Assembly: GCA_033557465.1 (NCBI GenBank)
Contig: CM066037.1
Location: 517,878,686-517,942,685 of the forward strand
Source of the DNA: Ichthyophis bannanicus
Lineage: Eukaryota; Chordata; Amphibia; Gymnophiona; Ichthyophiidae
Length of the DNA: 64,000 bases
Reading direction: 5' to 3'
How positions within the stretch are numbered: position 1 is the first letter of the stretch; each line of letters opens with the position of its first letter. Below the pieces are notes generated by a model. It saw only the letters and a list, made by a program, of their open reading frames with translations, was not told where the DNA came from and did no database searches. Shown in pieces: positions 10,055 through 20,149 of the stretch. The position numbers and the translations under genes are program-made.

Positions 10055-10270
10055 TGCTTCGTTATTGCGGTGACTCCCGTACTACTGCTCAACGGGCCTG
10101 CCACTGCCGCTTCATTGCGGTGACTCCACACCACCACTGCTCGATGGGCCTGCATCTCTGTTACTGCACAGAAGCGCCTTGTAACTACACGTTGCTCCTT
10201 CATTGCGGTTGCTCCCGCACCGCTACTGCTCGATGGGACTGCACCACAGAAGTGCCTTGTAACTTCACCA
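10055..10270 (+). repeat. Degenerate minisatellite
   Basis: Three or more imperfect units share the phrases CATTGCGGTGACTCC (or TTGCGGTTGCTCC), ACTGCTCGATGGGCCTGC and GAAGCGCCTTGTAACT. Units start near 10,061, 10,110 and 10,199, with unequal spacing. Both strands are open here only because of the repeat composition, so no gene is called. Confidence 0.55.
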
Positions 10271-10439
10271 TCTGCACATGCGTGCATCATGACTGCAAGC
10301 CGTCGTACAGTGCCTGGTAACTGCACCCTCTCACAACGCTGCTACTGCACATGCGTGCATCGCCACTACATGCCTACATGTTCTTGTTGCACCATCTCGA
10401 CCTACCCACAAATAAGCTCCATGTCCACTGTAACCATCC

Positions 10440-10645
10440 CTCAAATGTTGTATAATATGTAAATACTACTATGTGTTTCAAATATGTGTAAATAGTTAAT
10501 TATGGTTATCCAAGTTGAGCTACCTGTTATCTGTAATTACGGTGTAACCCCCACCGTAAAAACCTAAATGTTCCATGTAAACCGCGCTGATGTTGAAGAG
10601 CGCGGTATATAAGAGAAATAAATAAATAAATAAATAAATTTAATG
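10440..10645 (+). mobile_element. L2-type LINE/SINE 3' tail
   Basis: The 3' end includes TGTAAACCGCGCTGATG, then GAGCGCGGTATATAAGAG, then (ATAA)n. This stem-like tail recurs through the window and follows L2 reverse-transcriptase remnants at 35.0-35.4 kb and, on the minus strand, at 63.2 kb. It is 5'-truncated and separates ORF1 (10,646-11,330) from ORF2 of the minus-strand CR1. Confidence 0.75.
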
Positions 10646-11330
10646 TTTCACTTACCTGGGGGCTTTCTTCATTTATGCCGACATGGATCAGCAACATCAG
10701 GTAACAGTCACTGGGCTTGATGAGTCTCGGCAAACTCTCCATAACATCTCAGATTTTGGCACCTGGCGGACAGTATACCTCTCTGGACATCAAGTCTGGT
10801 CGGCAGATGGACGTTTCAGTACCCCTCAGAGGAGAGTCACCAACCACCACTACCCTTCGCTTTCTTGTGGTCACTGATTCTGCAACTTTGGGGTGCTTGA
10901 GCTCTGGTTCTTCCTTTTCCAGGGATGCTTTCACCTCCTCCACTTCCAGGACTGCATAATGGTTCTTCAAGTCAAGGGCTGGAGGAATTGGACTGGTAAT
11001 TCTGCAGGCCCTGGTGACTTGTGTCCAACCTTCATCATTCTGTAGGCTCCCATCTTTTCCTCTTTTAGAGAGCTTGGATGTTACAAGAAGCACTTCATCA
11101 ATGTACTTCTCACTGTCTTGAATGCTCCTCAGCTTCACCACCTCTTCTCTGAGCCCCTCCACTTCTTTCCTGTGAGCTTCAGTATGGCAGACATCCTGAA
11201 CATGGAACCGGTCCTTCAACTGGCATTGGGATCTCTGTCTGGCAGAGGCAGAAGCAGTAATGGGGGCAAAAGCTTTGGCGATATGATTTTTCCCAGCTGG
11301 TGTTCAGTTGGTGGAGCTTAGGTGCCTGTT
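10646..11330 (-). pseudogene. CR1 family A ORF1: SGNH/GDSL esterase-like protein, partial
   Basis: The frame at 10,749-11,219 encodes a charged N-terminal part with a likely coiled coil (HRKEVEGLREEVVKLRS, residues about 15-31). A basic stretch TRKRRVVVVGDSPLRGTE follows, carrying the GDS nucleophile block of SGNH hydrolases. CPPGAKI comes next and, after a stop, IKPSDCYL and LIHVG continue to about 10,650. ORF1 proteins of the CR1/L2 group are known to carry such an esterase domain with RNA-binding roles. The later catalytic Asp/His block is missing because the L2-type tail interrupts at 10,645. The 5' side abuts DIRS sequence at about 11,335. Confidence 0.8.
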
Positions 11331-11339
11331 GAAGCAAAA

Positions 11340-12330
11340 GAGAGAGAGACCTACCAAAGTACCAGCCACATCAAGGCGGTAATGCCTCGCAAAGGCATGC
11401 AGCAACGCCCTGGTGGCCACCCTACAAATTTCTCTGGATGGCACCAGACTCGCCTCCTCCTAAGATGCCACTTGTGCCCTGGTTGATTTGGTGCGCACCA
11501 CCAGTAGCACAAACTTGTGTCTCAGCAAGTACGACGCGGAAATGACCTCCTTCAGCCAGCGTGCTATGGATGCCTTAGAAGGCACAACTCCACATCGCAC
11601 TCCACCAAAAAGGGTGAAAAGGCGGTCGGACCATTGAAACGCCTCTGTCTGCTTCAAATACTGACAGAGCACCCGCTGAACATCTAGCAACCACAACTTT
11701 CCATAGTCCCCTTCGCCCTCCCTGCCCTGTAACACCGACAGAGAGACAAGCTGGTTAAAATGAAAAGGAGACATCACTTTATAAAAGGAAGGAAGGGACA
11801 GTCCACAGAACCACCTTCTCCGGATGAAAAACCAGGAAGGGCTCCTGACAGGAGAAAGTCTGTAATTTCGAGATATCTCGTTGAGCAAATTTCCACCAAG
11901 AACACCATCTTCAGGATAAGTTCCTTCACGAATGCCTCCTTCAGGATCTCAAACGGTGCTCCGTAAGTGCCGACAGCACCAAGTTTAAGTCCCATGGTGG
12001 GACTGAGAGTCACAGAGGTGGCCTTACCTGCCGCACTGCCCTGAGAAAATGAACTACATCCAGATATACGGCTAGAGACACCCCCTGTATCTGGCCGCGA
12101 AAACAGGCGAATGGCACCACTTGCACACACAGTAAGCCAACAGCCCCATCTATAAGAACACCAAAATCTGTGGGGTAGACACAGACAGAGCCAAAGCCCC
12201 CTCGGCAGCACACCAGTCCTCAAACCTTCTCCACATTCTGATGTAAGACAAGGAGGTAGACCATTTCCAGGCTTTAAAGAGCAAAGCTGCCACTGCTTGC
12301 GAGTAACCGTGCTTACTCACTCAATCTCGC
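11340..12330 (-). pseudogene. DIRS tyrosine recombinase (decayed)
   Basis: Two overlapping frames (12,223-11,774 and 11,888-11,460) carry the recombinase core. One ends in an ILKMVFLVEICSTRYLEI block, where the catalytic Arg box of this family would lie; the family normally reads ..RRISEI there, so it appears substituted. The other carries LSVLQG, LLDVQRVLCQYLK and DRLFTLFGG. The later catalytic H-x-x-R block appears as TKSTRAQVAS with Lys in place of His. The catalytic Tyr is kept in RHYRLDV at about 11,380. Frameshifts separate these blocks, so the protein is not functional. Confidence 0.75.
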
Positions 12331-12359
12331 CCTCTCAAGAGCCAGGCCGTAAGCAAGAA

Positions 12360-13141
12360 TCAATCCAGATGAGGGATGTGCAATTGCCCCTGGACCAACA
12401 GATTGTCCTGCACTGGAAGCAGCCAAAGAGCTGCCATTAGGAGCGCACCAGATGCACATACCATGGCCTCTGAGACCAATCTAGAGCGATCAGGATCACC
12501 GGACCCTAGTGCCGTTCTATCCTGTGAAGCACCCGCCCAAGCAGACGCCAGGGTGAAAACACATACAGAAGCTCCTCCTGTCCCATGGCTGCACCAGCAC
12601 ATCAAGAACATTCGACATGCACTTGTGTCGCCTGCTGAAAAACGGTTCGACTTGGCATTGGATGCCAAAGCCTTCAAGTCCATCAATGGCTGACCCCAGT
12701 GTCTCACTATACGCTGAAACACGGAGTCGTTAAAGGACCACTCCGCTAGGTCCACCCAGTACCAGTTCACAAAGTCCACCTGCAAATTCTCCTTGCCAGC
12801 CACATGCACCGCTGATAGGCTATGAGATGCTCCTCCGCCCAGCTGGGAAATCTGGCTCACTTCCTCATCAACGCCACGCTGATCGCGCCCCTCTGGCAAT
12901 TGATGAACGCCATTGCCATCACGTGGTCCGAAAAGAACCACATGGCTGAGCCTTGCAAGAGATTGGCGATGTGCGGAGGGCCTGGAACACTGCCCTCAGC
13001 TCCAGTCAGTTGATCAATCATGTCAATTCCTCCGCCGTCCACTGACCCTGAGTGATTCAAGTCAGGCAATGCACCCCACCCCCAACCGAGTAGACTGGCA
13101 TCAGTTGTCATTGTCATCCAGAAGGGAGTTTCCAGCAGCAT
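12360..13141 (-). pseudogene. DIRS RNase H and adjoining region (decayed)
   Basis: The start contains the RNase H box TTDASLLGWGWGAL (first catalytic Asp). A second box reads FFSDHVMAMAFINCQRG, where related copies have LSDNATMIAYINCQGD, and is followed by HSLSAVHVAGKENLQVDF. The frame shifts once near 12,860-12,940. The region continues into a Trp/Pro-rich part that links RNase H to the recombinase. Confidence 0.75.
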
Positions 13142-14150
13142 GCCTGCCTGCCGTTAAGGCCGGAGAGGAAAGCCACCAATTTAGGCTGAGTCTGATCTCC
13201 CCAGGAAATGGTAGCCTCTGCAATAGCAAGTCCCTCAGGAAACCAGCATGACAACAGGACCCACTGCAGAGGCTGCATGTAGGTCTGAGCCCACAGGACC
13301 AGATTGATTGTCACTGCCATGGAGCCCAGGAACTGTAGGTAATGCCAAGCTGAAGGTTGAGTCATGCAGAGAAACCACCGCACTTGCTCTTTCACCTTTC
13401 CAGCACGCTCAGGAGGCAGGGACACTAGTTCCTCCCGGGTATCAAACAGCACCCCCAAGTAAATCAACTACTGCGAAGGCGCCAAGTGGCTCTTTTCAAA
13501 GTTCAACACCCAACCAAGGCTCTGTAAGAGCTCTACTACTCTGTGCATGGCACTCTGGCTCACCTCCAAGGACTTTACCAGTCATCCAGACATGGGTGAA
13601 CCAGTGCACCTCCCTGTCTTAGGGCGGCCACCACCATCATGACCTTCGTGGAGGTCCTGGGTGCAGTGGCTAGGCCGAAAGGCAGAGCCCCAAAATGGAA
13701 GTGGCCCACAGGCACCACAAACTTCAGGAAGCGCTGGTGCTTGGCACGAATCAGAATATGGAAGTTCACCTCTGAAAGTCCAACAATGCCAGAAACTCCG
13801 CTTTCTGAACAGGCACAAAAGACCAAGCACATGGTTTACATATGGAACCGTGGCACCTGCAGCGCCCTCTTGACAGACTTGAGGTCCAGAATCGGGCAAA
13901 AGGAACCCTCCTTTTTGGGGATGACGAAGTATATGGAGTATCAACCTTACCCGCATTGGTCTGCAGGAACAGGGGCCAACGCTCCAAGCCACAGCAACCT
14001 GGCCAGAGTTGTCCGGACCGCCATCCGCTTGGCCACAGACTTGCAGGAAGAGACAAAAAAAGTGTCAGAAACCGGATGCACCAACTCTAACACATAGCCC
14101 TCCCGAATAACCTCTAGCACCCATTGGTCTTAAGTGATATGGACCCAAGT
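13114..14150 (-). pseudogene. DIRS reverse transcriptase (decayed)
   Basis: RT motifs are seen in three frames: HFHFGALPFGLATAPRTSTKVM (palm), the active site as VHPCLDDWL (family form is Y[LV]DD; here Cys replaces Tyr) near 13,580, and a thumb piece MIYLGVLFDTREELVSLP followed by WHYLQFLGSMA at 13,467-13,330. The changed active site and several frameshifts show decay. The copy at 55.2 kb keeps YVDD. Confidence 0.75.
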
Positions 14151-14199
14151 GAAGTAGGAGAGCCAGAGCCTCCTCCCAATCCTTTCCTCCCCTTGGGTC

Positions 14200-15800
14200 C
14201 CCCTCATTTCATTGTGGAACAGTAGGCCGAAGGGTAAATCTTCTGGCCTGTCCCCTGTCTGTGAATGGCTGAACCACCCCTATATGGGTACCGTCCCCTT
14301 TGAAAGGGTGTGAAAACGCACCACCCGAAACCTCCGAAGTCTCAGGACTATCCTCGGGAGTCCCCACTGTCTTGGCTCCCCTTGACTTGTCCTCCAGAAG
14401 TCTTGGCCCCTTGGAGTCCCCCAAGTCCTTGAGCAGCTTCTCCAAGGCCTCCCCAAACACCTGCTTGCCTTTGAGTGGCAGCTTGGTGAGGTACACCTTA
14501 GACAAGAAGTCTGCCGACCAGTTCCGGAGCCAGAGTAGTCGGAGTGCTGCCACAATGGATGCAATGCTCTTGGATAACACCCAAACCAAGTCATAAAAAG
14601 GGTCTGCCAGGTACATAGAGCTGAATTCTAATACTGCCGCCTCGGATTCCGAGGCTGGGTCCAACAAACTCTGCACCCAGTGGAGGCAGGCTCTAGCAAC
14701 GTAGCAAATGGACGTCTGAAGGGTTAGCGTGTTGGCCTCAAACACCTACTTAAGCACTATCAACAACCTATGGTTCTGCGCCGCCTTCCACCAGAATGGT
14801 GGTCATCTTTGTCACCATGGAGACCAAGGCATCCACTTTAGGGAGCTTAAGCAGCCCCTTCACCTCTGGAGTCAGCAGGTACAGACGTGCCATCATCCAA
14901 ATGCCCTGCAAACCTGACTCAGGTAGCTCCCACTCCCCATCGATCATCTGCTTTATCACCTTATGTATAGAGAAGTCCTGGAGGGAGCAGGTCCCCTACA
15001 ACAATGAATCCTCCAGAGCCAGCTCCTCCGCAGCTGGCCTGACTACCATGTTGAGGACTCCCAAAGAATGGGCAATAAGGAAAGCCAGCTCCTCCCTGTG
15101 AAAAACTTGTACCACTGTAGGCTCGTCAGCCAATGGGCATTCTTCGCCCATTTCAACCCCATAGGTCTCCTCCCAATCCTCCAGGTCCCTTCTGCTGCTT
15201 CCTCAGAAACCTGGGACCCAGGGAATCAGGAGCCTCCAAGACCCTCCAGGAGACCCAGCTCCTCTTGGCTGGAGTCTCGCCCACATCAATCAGAGCCTTG
15301 ACCTCTGAAGCAGCTGTCTCTCAGGAGCCTTAAGATCGGAGCCCTGGTCTGTGCCTCTGCCCTGCTTCAAGCAGAAGACTTGATGGAGGAGTGGGATAAA
15401 TTTGGGCAAGAAAGGCATCTCCGAATCAGTGACCTCAGATTCCACTGTCTTGTGCTTCCTCTGTGTCTTTGCTTTAGCCCCTGGGACCTGAGCAGACCCT
15501 CCCCCCCCCCCCCTGCACCTTTCCCACCTCCGCGCAGCCCAAAATGGTTATCTTTCCTGCAAAAGCTAAGCTGCACAGAGGGAAAGAACAATCAGCTGAA
15601 CCAAGATCCCTCGCTTCTCTCCGAAGCGCCGCCACCGGCTGAGAAGATTGCGAAACCTGCTCTGCCGCTTTGCTCTCTTCCGAACATAAGTGGCAGAGCC
15701 TGGCCTCTGACACTGTCCCCCTGTGTGCGCAGCAGGCCGCACAGAGGGCTTGCTTACCAACATGCCGTAAAATGCCATGCACCAAGCACACCCTCACATG
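14200..15800 (-). pseudogene. DIRS gag-like protein (decayed)
   Basis: Gag pieces match the copies at 20-21.7 kb and 60-61.4 kb: CAACCAHRGTVSEARLCHLC (a C-x2-C ... C-x2-C pattern) near 15,730, MIDGEWELPESGLQG, VDALVSMVTKMTTILV near 14,850, and VARACLHWVQSLLDP followed by STMYLADPFYDLVWVL-like text at 14,690-14,580. PLKGKQVFGEALEKLLKDLG lies near 14,450. Such gag proteins are related to the alpha-specific domain of mammalian LAP2 (TMPO), which is thought to derive from a DIRS gag. Stops and frameshifts are frequent. A poly-C run at 15,500-15,514 lies inside. Confidence 0.75.
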
Positions 15801-16515
15801 CTACTCAATACCGCTGCGGGAGAACAAGGCAATGCGAAGGTGCCACAGAAGCGTGCATTCCCCCAACAAGGCAGGAGATCCCTGAGCAAATGAGCAGAGC
15901 TTGCTAAGCTGCCACAAGCAACACTCAACGGAAGAATTCAGGACACTTCTGCTTTTCAGTTAAGATCTTGGGCAAGAATAGAGGGAGGGACCCAGGGCCC
16001 CCGGGTTTACACTCCACCGCAAAAGAGGCTGTCATTACCCTTTGTGGCACTCACTGCTGGGGATATAGCCAGCACAATGGCCTAGTACAGCAGGATGAAC
16101 GGCCTCCAACCAAAAAGGGGCCAGTTCATTCAATGGAAAAAATCCTCTCTGCTGCTCTCAAAGACAAGTTTCCATTTTTTTCTTTTCTTTTTCTTTTTTT
16201 TTTTGCTGCTCCCAACACACAGCAAAACATTTTCTTTTGTTTTCTTTTTTCTTAATTGGAAAATCTTTGCAAGCCAAATCCGCTCAGTTCAACCCTTCAC
16301 TCTAACAAAAAGGCCTAGTGTAGCTTCCAAACTCCCTACAGTGCAGCCCAGGTGCAGAGAAGCCCCCATCTGCTGGAGACTGAGCAATACTGGCTAGCTT
16401 CTTCATGCACAACGTCCTATGAAGATGACATCAGTAAAACTAGTCATGCTCAGTCTCTATCTGCTGGTTTGGGGGGCACAACCCATGCATCTAGACTGGA
16501 CTGATGATATGGAAG

Positions 16516-17273
16516 CTCTCCTTCCGCCAGGACCTTGAGGCCATTCACGATATTCACATCAGTGGGAATGGTGGCTATCGTAGGAGACACAGCAGATTGG
16601 GATCCCAGCAATGCTGACAAAATGTGCCCAAAGACTTCTCTATCACACTCATGGAAGCTCACTTAGTGGGAGCCACAAGTAGCACACTCAGGTACCCCAC
16701 ATCGGCCTGAGATCAAACACACTCAAAGAAATAGAAAAGCAAAGAAAGGCCCAACAGAAAGTCAAAAGCACGGTGAAAAAGGAATCCCCAATCCTAAGTA
16801 AATCGCTGCACATGCCAGGCCAGCCAGAGAAATCTGAGGTGGTCCTCCCCAGTTGTCCACACATGCCAGGGAAAGCCCAGTTGCCTCACAGTGGACCTGC
16901 TTTATTCAACCAGCACAGAAGAGAGCCTATTAAAGAAACAGGACTAAAATTAAAACTTAGCAAAAAAAATAGAAAGAGCAGAATATGCAGATTCAGGGCA
17001 GTGCGACAAAAGGGGAGTCCTGGGCCCAGACTTACCAACCCTCCTTTGAGGGGCCCCATGGAGTCCTCCTACTTGCTTCTTAGGCCTACCAGTGCTGGAA
17101 CCTGTATGTAACAGTGATAGACACAGGGAAACTATGGACTTGAGGAGATCATAGGCACACCCAAGCTCAGAGCCATGACAAGAGGCCACAAGACCTGGGG
17201 CCAAGGAGGACAGGCCTAGCTGCACTCCTACACCAATCCACACACCTTGTCACCTTCTGGAGTCAGACAATAC
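16516..17273 (-). mobile_element. DIRS 5' leader fragment (second copy)
   Basis: The last 250 bases match the leader of the copy at 25.35-25.62 kb. For example, CCCCATGGAGTCCTCCT corresponds to CCTCATATGGTCCTCCT, and ACACCTTGTCACCTTCTGGAG corresponds to ACACCTTGACACCTGCAGGAG. It is cut at 17,274 by the inverted-repeat end of a different DIRS family. No coding sequence. Confidence 0.55.
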
Positions 17274-17640
17274 AGCACAGTTACTTACCTGTAACAGGTG
17301 ATCTCTGGGAACAGCAGGAATAAGTCTTCACATATGGGTACGTCGGTACCGACGGAGTCTGCGCGGGAACGCTTCCCAGCGTCCAATCAAGAGCTTTTGG
17401 AAGCATCCCCCCACGCCTGCGTGCTGCCTTCCCGCCTTTCCTAACTGCCTCTCCTCAGTTAAGTTTTAAAGCTGAGACAAAGAGAGAGAGAGAGGAAAGG
17501 AAAGATAGAGAGATACAACTCCTGGGGAGGTGGGTGGGTTGTGAAGACTTATTCCTGCTGTTCCCAGAGATCACCTGTTACAGGTAAGTAACTGTGCTAT
17601 CTCCAGGAACAAGCAGGAATGAGTCTTCACATATGGGGAC
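17274..17640 (-). mobile_element. DIRS-type end: perfect 58-bp inverted repeat plus partial direct copy
   Basis: Arms at 17,274-17,331 and 17,541-17,598 are exact reverse complements, with a 209-bp spacer holding a (GA) run near 17,480-17,500. A third partial copy in the first orientation follows at 17,596-17,640 (CAGGAATGAGTCTTCACATATGG). The layout equals those at 2.6-3.1 kb and 52.4-53.0 kb. Each arm contains CAGGTAAGT, an exact 5' splice-site consensus, on one strand or the other (minus at 17,291-17,283, plus at 17,581-17,589). Orientation is inferred by analogy. Confidence 0.7.
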
Positions 17641-18494
17641 TCCCAAGCTAAGATGCCTGGAGTCCCAGCATGTCATAGACTGGAACATGCTATCCCCCAC
17701 AACACCAGGCATCCTGAGGATGGAGGGTAGGAGTTGAAAAAGAAAGGCGCTGTGGAACAGCTAACCTAGCATAGGACTGCAGACAAGGAGTCCATGTGTG
17801 GATGATAATTATCATCAATGATATTGAAAGAAATATTGCAATATGGACCTCCCCTAACAGGATTACAGAGTAGTAAGGAGGTTCATGGGATCTACTGGGG
17901 AACCCAGTAGAGGAACCTCAAGGGGGACCTCACTGTGAAGTGGAGGTAATAAACCTGTAGGAAAAAAACAGTCGAGGTCAGATTCCTGAAAGGTAAGAGG
18001 GAACCCCAGTAATAACTGGGGTAGTATAAAAACGGTGGGCCTTCAGCGGAAGGCTTTATGACAAAAGCCGAACTCTTTTGGCAACAGAGTGGCTCACCCT
18101 TAGGAGCAAAAAGAGAAGGCTGACCGATTTGGACAAACAGGCACAGTCCTTGTGGGAGGAAAAGGTATGGAAACCCCTTGTATCCCAAAAAGAAAGGACA
18201 AATGTCTGAGGCGTTAGAGCCTGTGATTAACTGAAGATCCGCAATGTCTCTCTTAACTGGAGTCAGCTAGGAGAGATACTGGAACATGGAGAGCTTCAGA
18301 GGTACCTAAACCTTAAGGTTATGGTGGAAGTTGTTAACTACCACAGAAAGTGGTTGTGCGTGTAGAACCCCAAACATGCTGGATAGCATAGGTATGGGTA
18401 AAGCCCATCTGTCAGAATCATATAGCTATATGAACCTAGACAGTCAGGCAGAAAAATATGCAGATACATATCTACCAATAATAAAATATCTCGA

Positions 18495-18536
<42 letters not shown>

Positions 18537-19207
18537 TATATACTTATATATATATAGACATATAAGAATATATCTATAGTGAGATATGAAAAAGCATAAA
18601 ATACACATAAATGATAGACATAGACATCTGTAAGATGTATGCTATAGATATGAATATATATGCCTCTATATGGATGTCTGCAAAGAAGCAGACAGAGATA
18701 TGCCCACAGAACGGTATTCACATAGGAAATGTGGAGAGGAAAGATTCATCTAATAACAAGAAGGTGGAACCTACTTGAGAAGATATATAGAGAATCTATT
18801 CCGACTGTTTATGAGCTACAGGGACGGTTACGTGAAAAGCAGAGGATGATATCAGTCTGCAGCCAGCAAGTCCCAAGTATTCCAGAACTCTAGCATGGTA
18901 AGTGAACAGAAGACGCATAAAAATGAGATACCATGCTGACCTGCTTAAGGGCAAAAAGGTATCATACGTTCTTACCATGAGGACGAGCTGCAAGGTGAAA
19001 AAGCACATTTCCGATTGGAAATACTATGGACCAAAGCAGGGAATTGGCAACTCCTTAAGCTTTCACGTAAGAGAAGGCCTATGTCCTTTATATTAAAAAG
19101 GAGATAGTGAAAAAAGGGAGAACCTTTCTAGTCATGGAAGACATGACTGAAAAAGCCTTTTCCCAACCATCTAGGATAGCTGTTGGAGAAAAAAAAACCC
19201 ATGCTCT
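17641..19207. other. No gene; non-coding sequence with TA microsatellite
   Basis: I found no reverse transcriptase or recombinase text on either strand, although a DIRS end lies next to it. Apparent reading frames across 18.3-18.7 kb are artefacts of TA repeats. Confidence 0.4.
18498..18560 (+). repeat. (TA)n microsatellite
   Basis: A nearly pure TA run, then interrupted TATATA stretches to about 18,660. Confidence 0.95.
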
Positions 19208-19215
19208 CTAGCAAG

Positions 19216-19552
19216 CACTGTTCCCTCTAAGCTGTGCGCGTGAGCGAGCGCACATACTTTACAACAGAGCGCACAAAAATTACGGCTCTGATTCTGATAG
19301 AAAACAACACAGACATCTTAAAATGTTGTAATTACTAGAAATTTCCTGTTTCATTTAGTAATCGTCTATTTTCATTTAATTTGATTAAAATCAATGTGGT
19401 GTACATACTGTATTCTGACGTGTAGTCAAATTTTAAAGTATATAACTCCGAGTGTCGTTATGTGGCGCACAAAAATTTAACCTTCCTTCAAAAGCTGCAC
19501 ACAGCTGATATTTTATGCGCACACAGCCTACAGAAAATTAGAGGGAACATTG
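19216..19552. mobile_element. hAT MITE with perfect 8-bp target duplication
   Basis: A 337-bp non-coding element flanked by identical CTAGCAAG octamers (19,208-19,215 and 19,553-19,560). An 8-bp duplication is the signature of hAT transposons. The ends are imperfect inverted repeats: left CACTGTTCCCTCTAAGCTGT, right (complement) CAATGTTCCCTCTAATTTTC. GCGCACA motifs repeat near both ends. No transposase is encoded. Confidence 0.92.
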
Positions 19553-20149
19553 CTAGCAAGGGCACATAGTGGAGAGCTTCTCTGTAGAATTGCAGAGAGC
19601 ATGATGCAGGAGAATGAGGAGATAGGTACTGGCTCTCCAGCAGCCAGTTCTATGTCAACTATGCTGCCAAACCCAGGGGAATGGAGATGGCAGAAAGAGA
19701 AGACAATCCAACAAGCCTGTAGTGAAGTAGTTTCCAAGACAGATGACAACACTGACTTGGAGCCACTACTAAGACCAGACAGAATGTTAGTGGAGGACAA
19801 CCTGGTTGCTGATGGACAAGAACCAGTGGTCCAAACATTAAGGCTCCTGCATAGGCAGCTGCTTGCCAGACAGCAGAAAGAATCTTACTGTTTAAAAACA
19901 GAAAGGACATAACAGGAGTAGAAAACTCTGGACATGTCTGATGAACTGCCTCAAAGCAAGATTGAAAAAGAGGAGTTAACTCAGAGAGGAAACTCCGCAC
20001 TGGAAAAGTAACAAAAACTAGAGAGGCTGAAGAAAAAGCCCTCCAGTGAAGCAATACCGCTCTTACAGGGGAAAAACGGTAAGAGGGTAAAGAGAATGGA
20101 GCTGAAGAAGACTTACAAAGTAGTAAGGAGGAAGAGGAGGAGGAAGAGG

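Larger units (their letters stand above)
11335..16515 (-). mobile_element. DIRS-like tyrosine-recombinase retrotransposon, long decayed copy
   Basis: Reading on the minus strand from 16,515 downwards: a terminal sequence and leader, gag (about 15,800-14,200), reverse transcriptase (14,150-13,114), RNase H (13,141-12,360) and tyrosine recombinase (12,330-11,340). This is the gene order of vertebrate DIRS elements, which integrate as circles by a recombinase rather than an integrase. All ORFs carry stops or frameshifts. The expected right-end inverted repeat is missing at 11,335, where CR1 sequence begins. The left end near 16,400-16,515 resembles the one at 25,680-25,740. Confidence 0.8.

Noticed and set aside
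10033..10326. Cys/His-rich frames on both strands resembling zinc proteins
   Set aside because: They come from the degenerate minisatellite, and the Cys spacing does not follow any zinc-finger pattern.
12376..12693. Plus-strand frames across 11-16 kb
   Set aside because: They are antisense shadows of the DIRS RT, RNase H and recombinase remnants on the minus strand.
18331..18721. Frames rich in Ile and Tyr on both strands
   Set aside because: Produced by the TA microsatellite.
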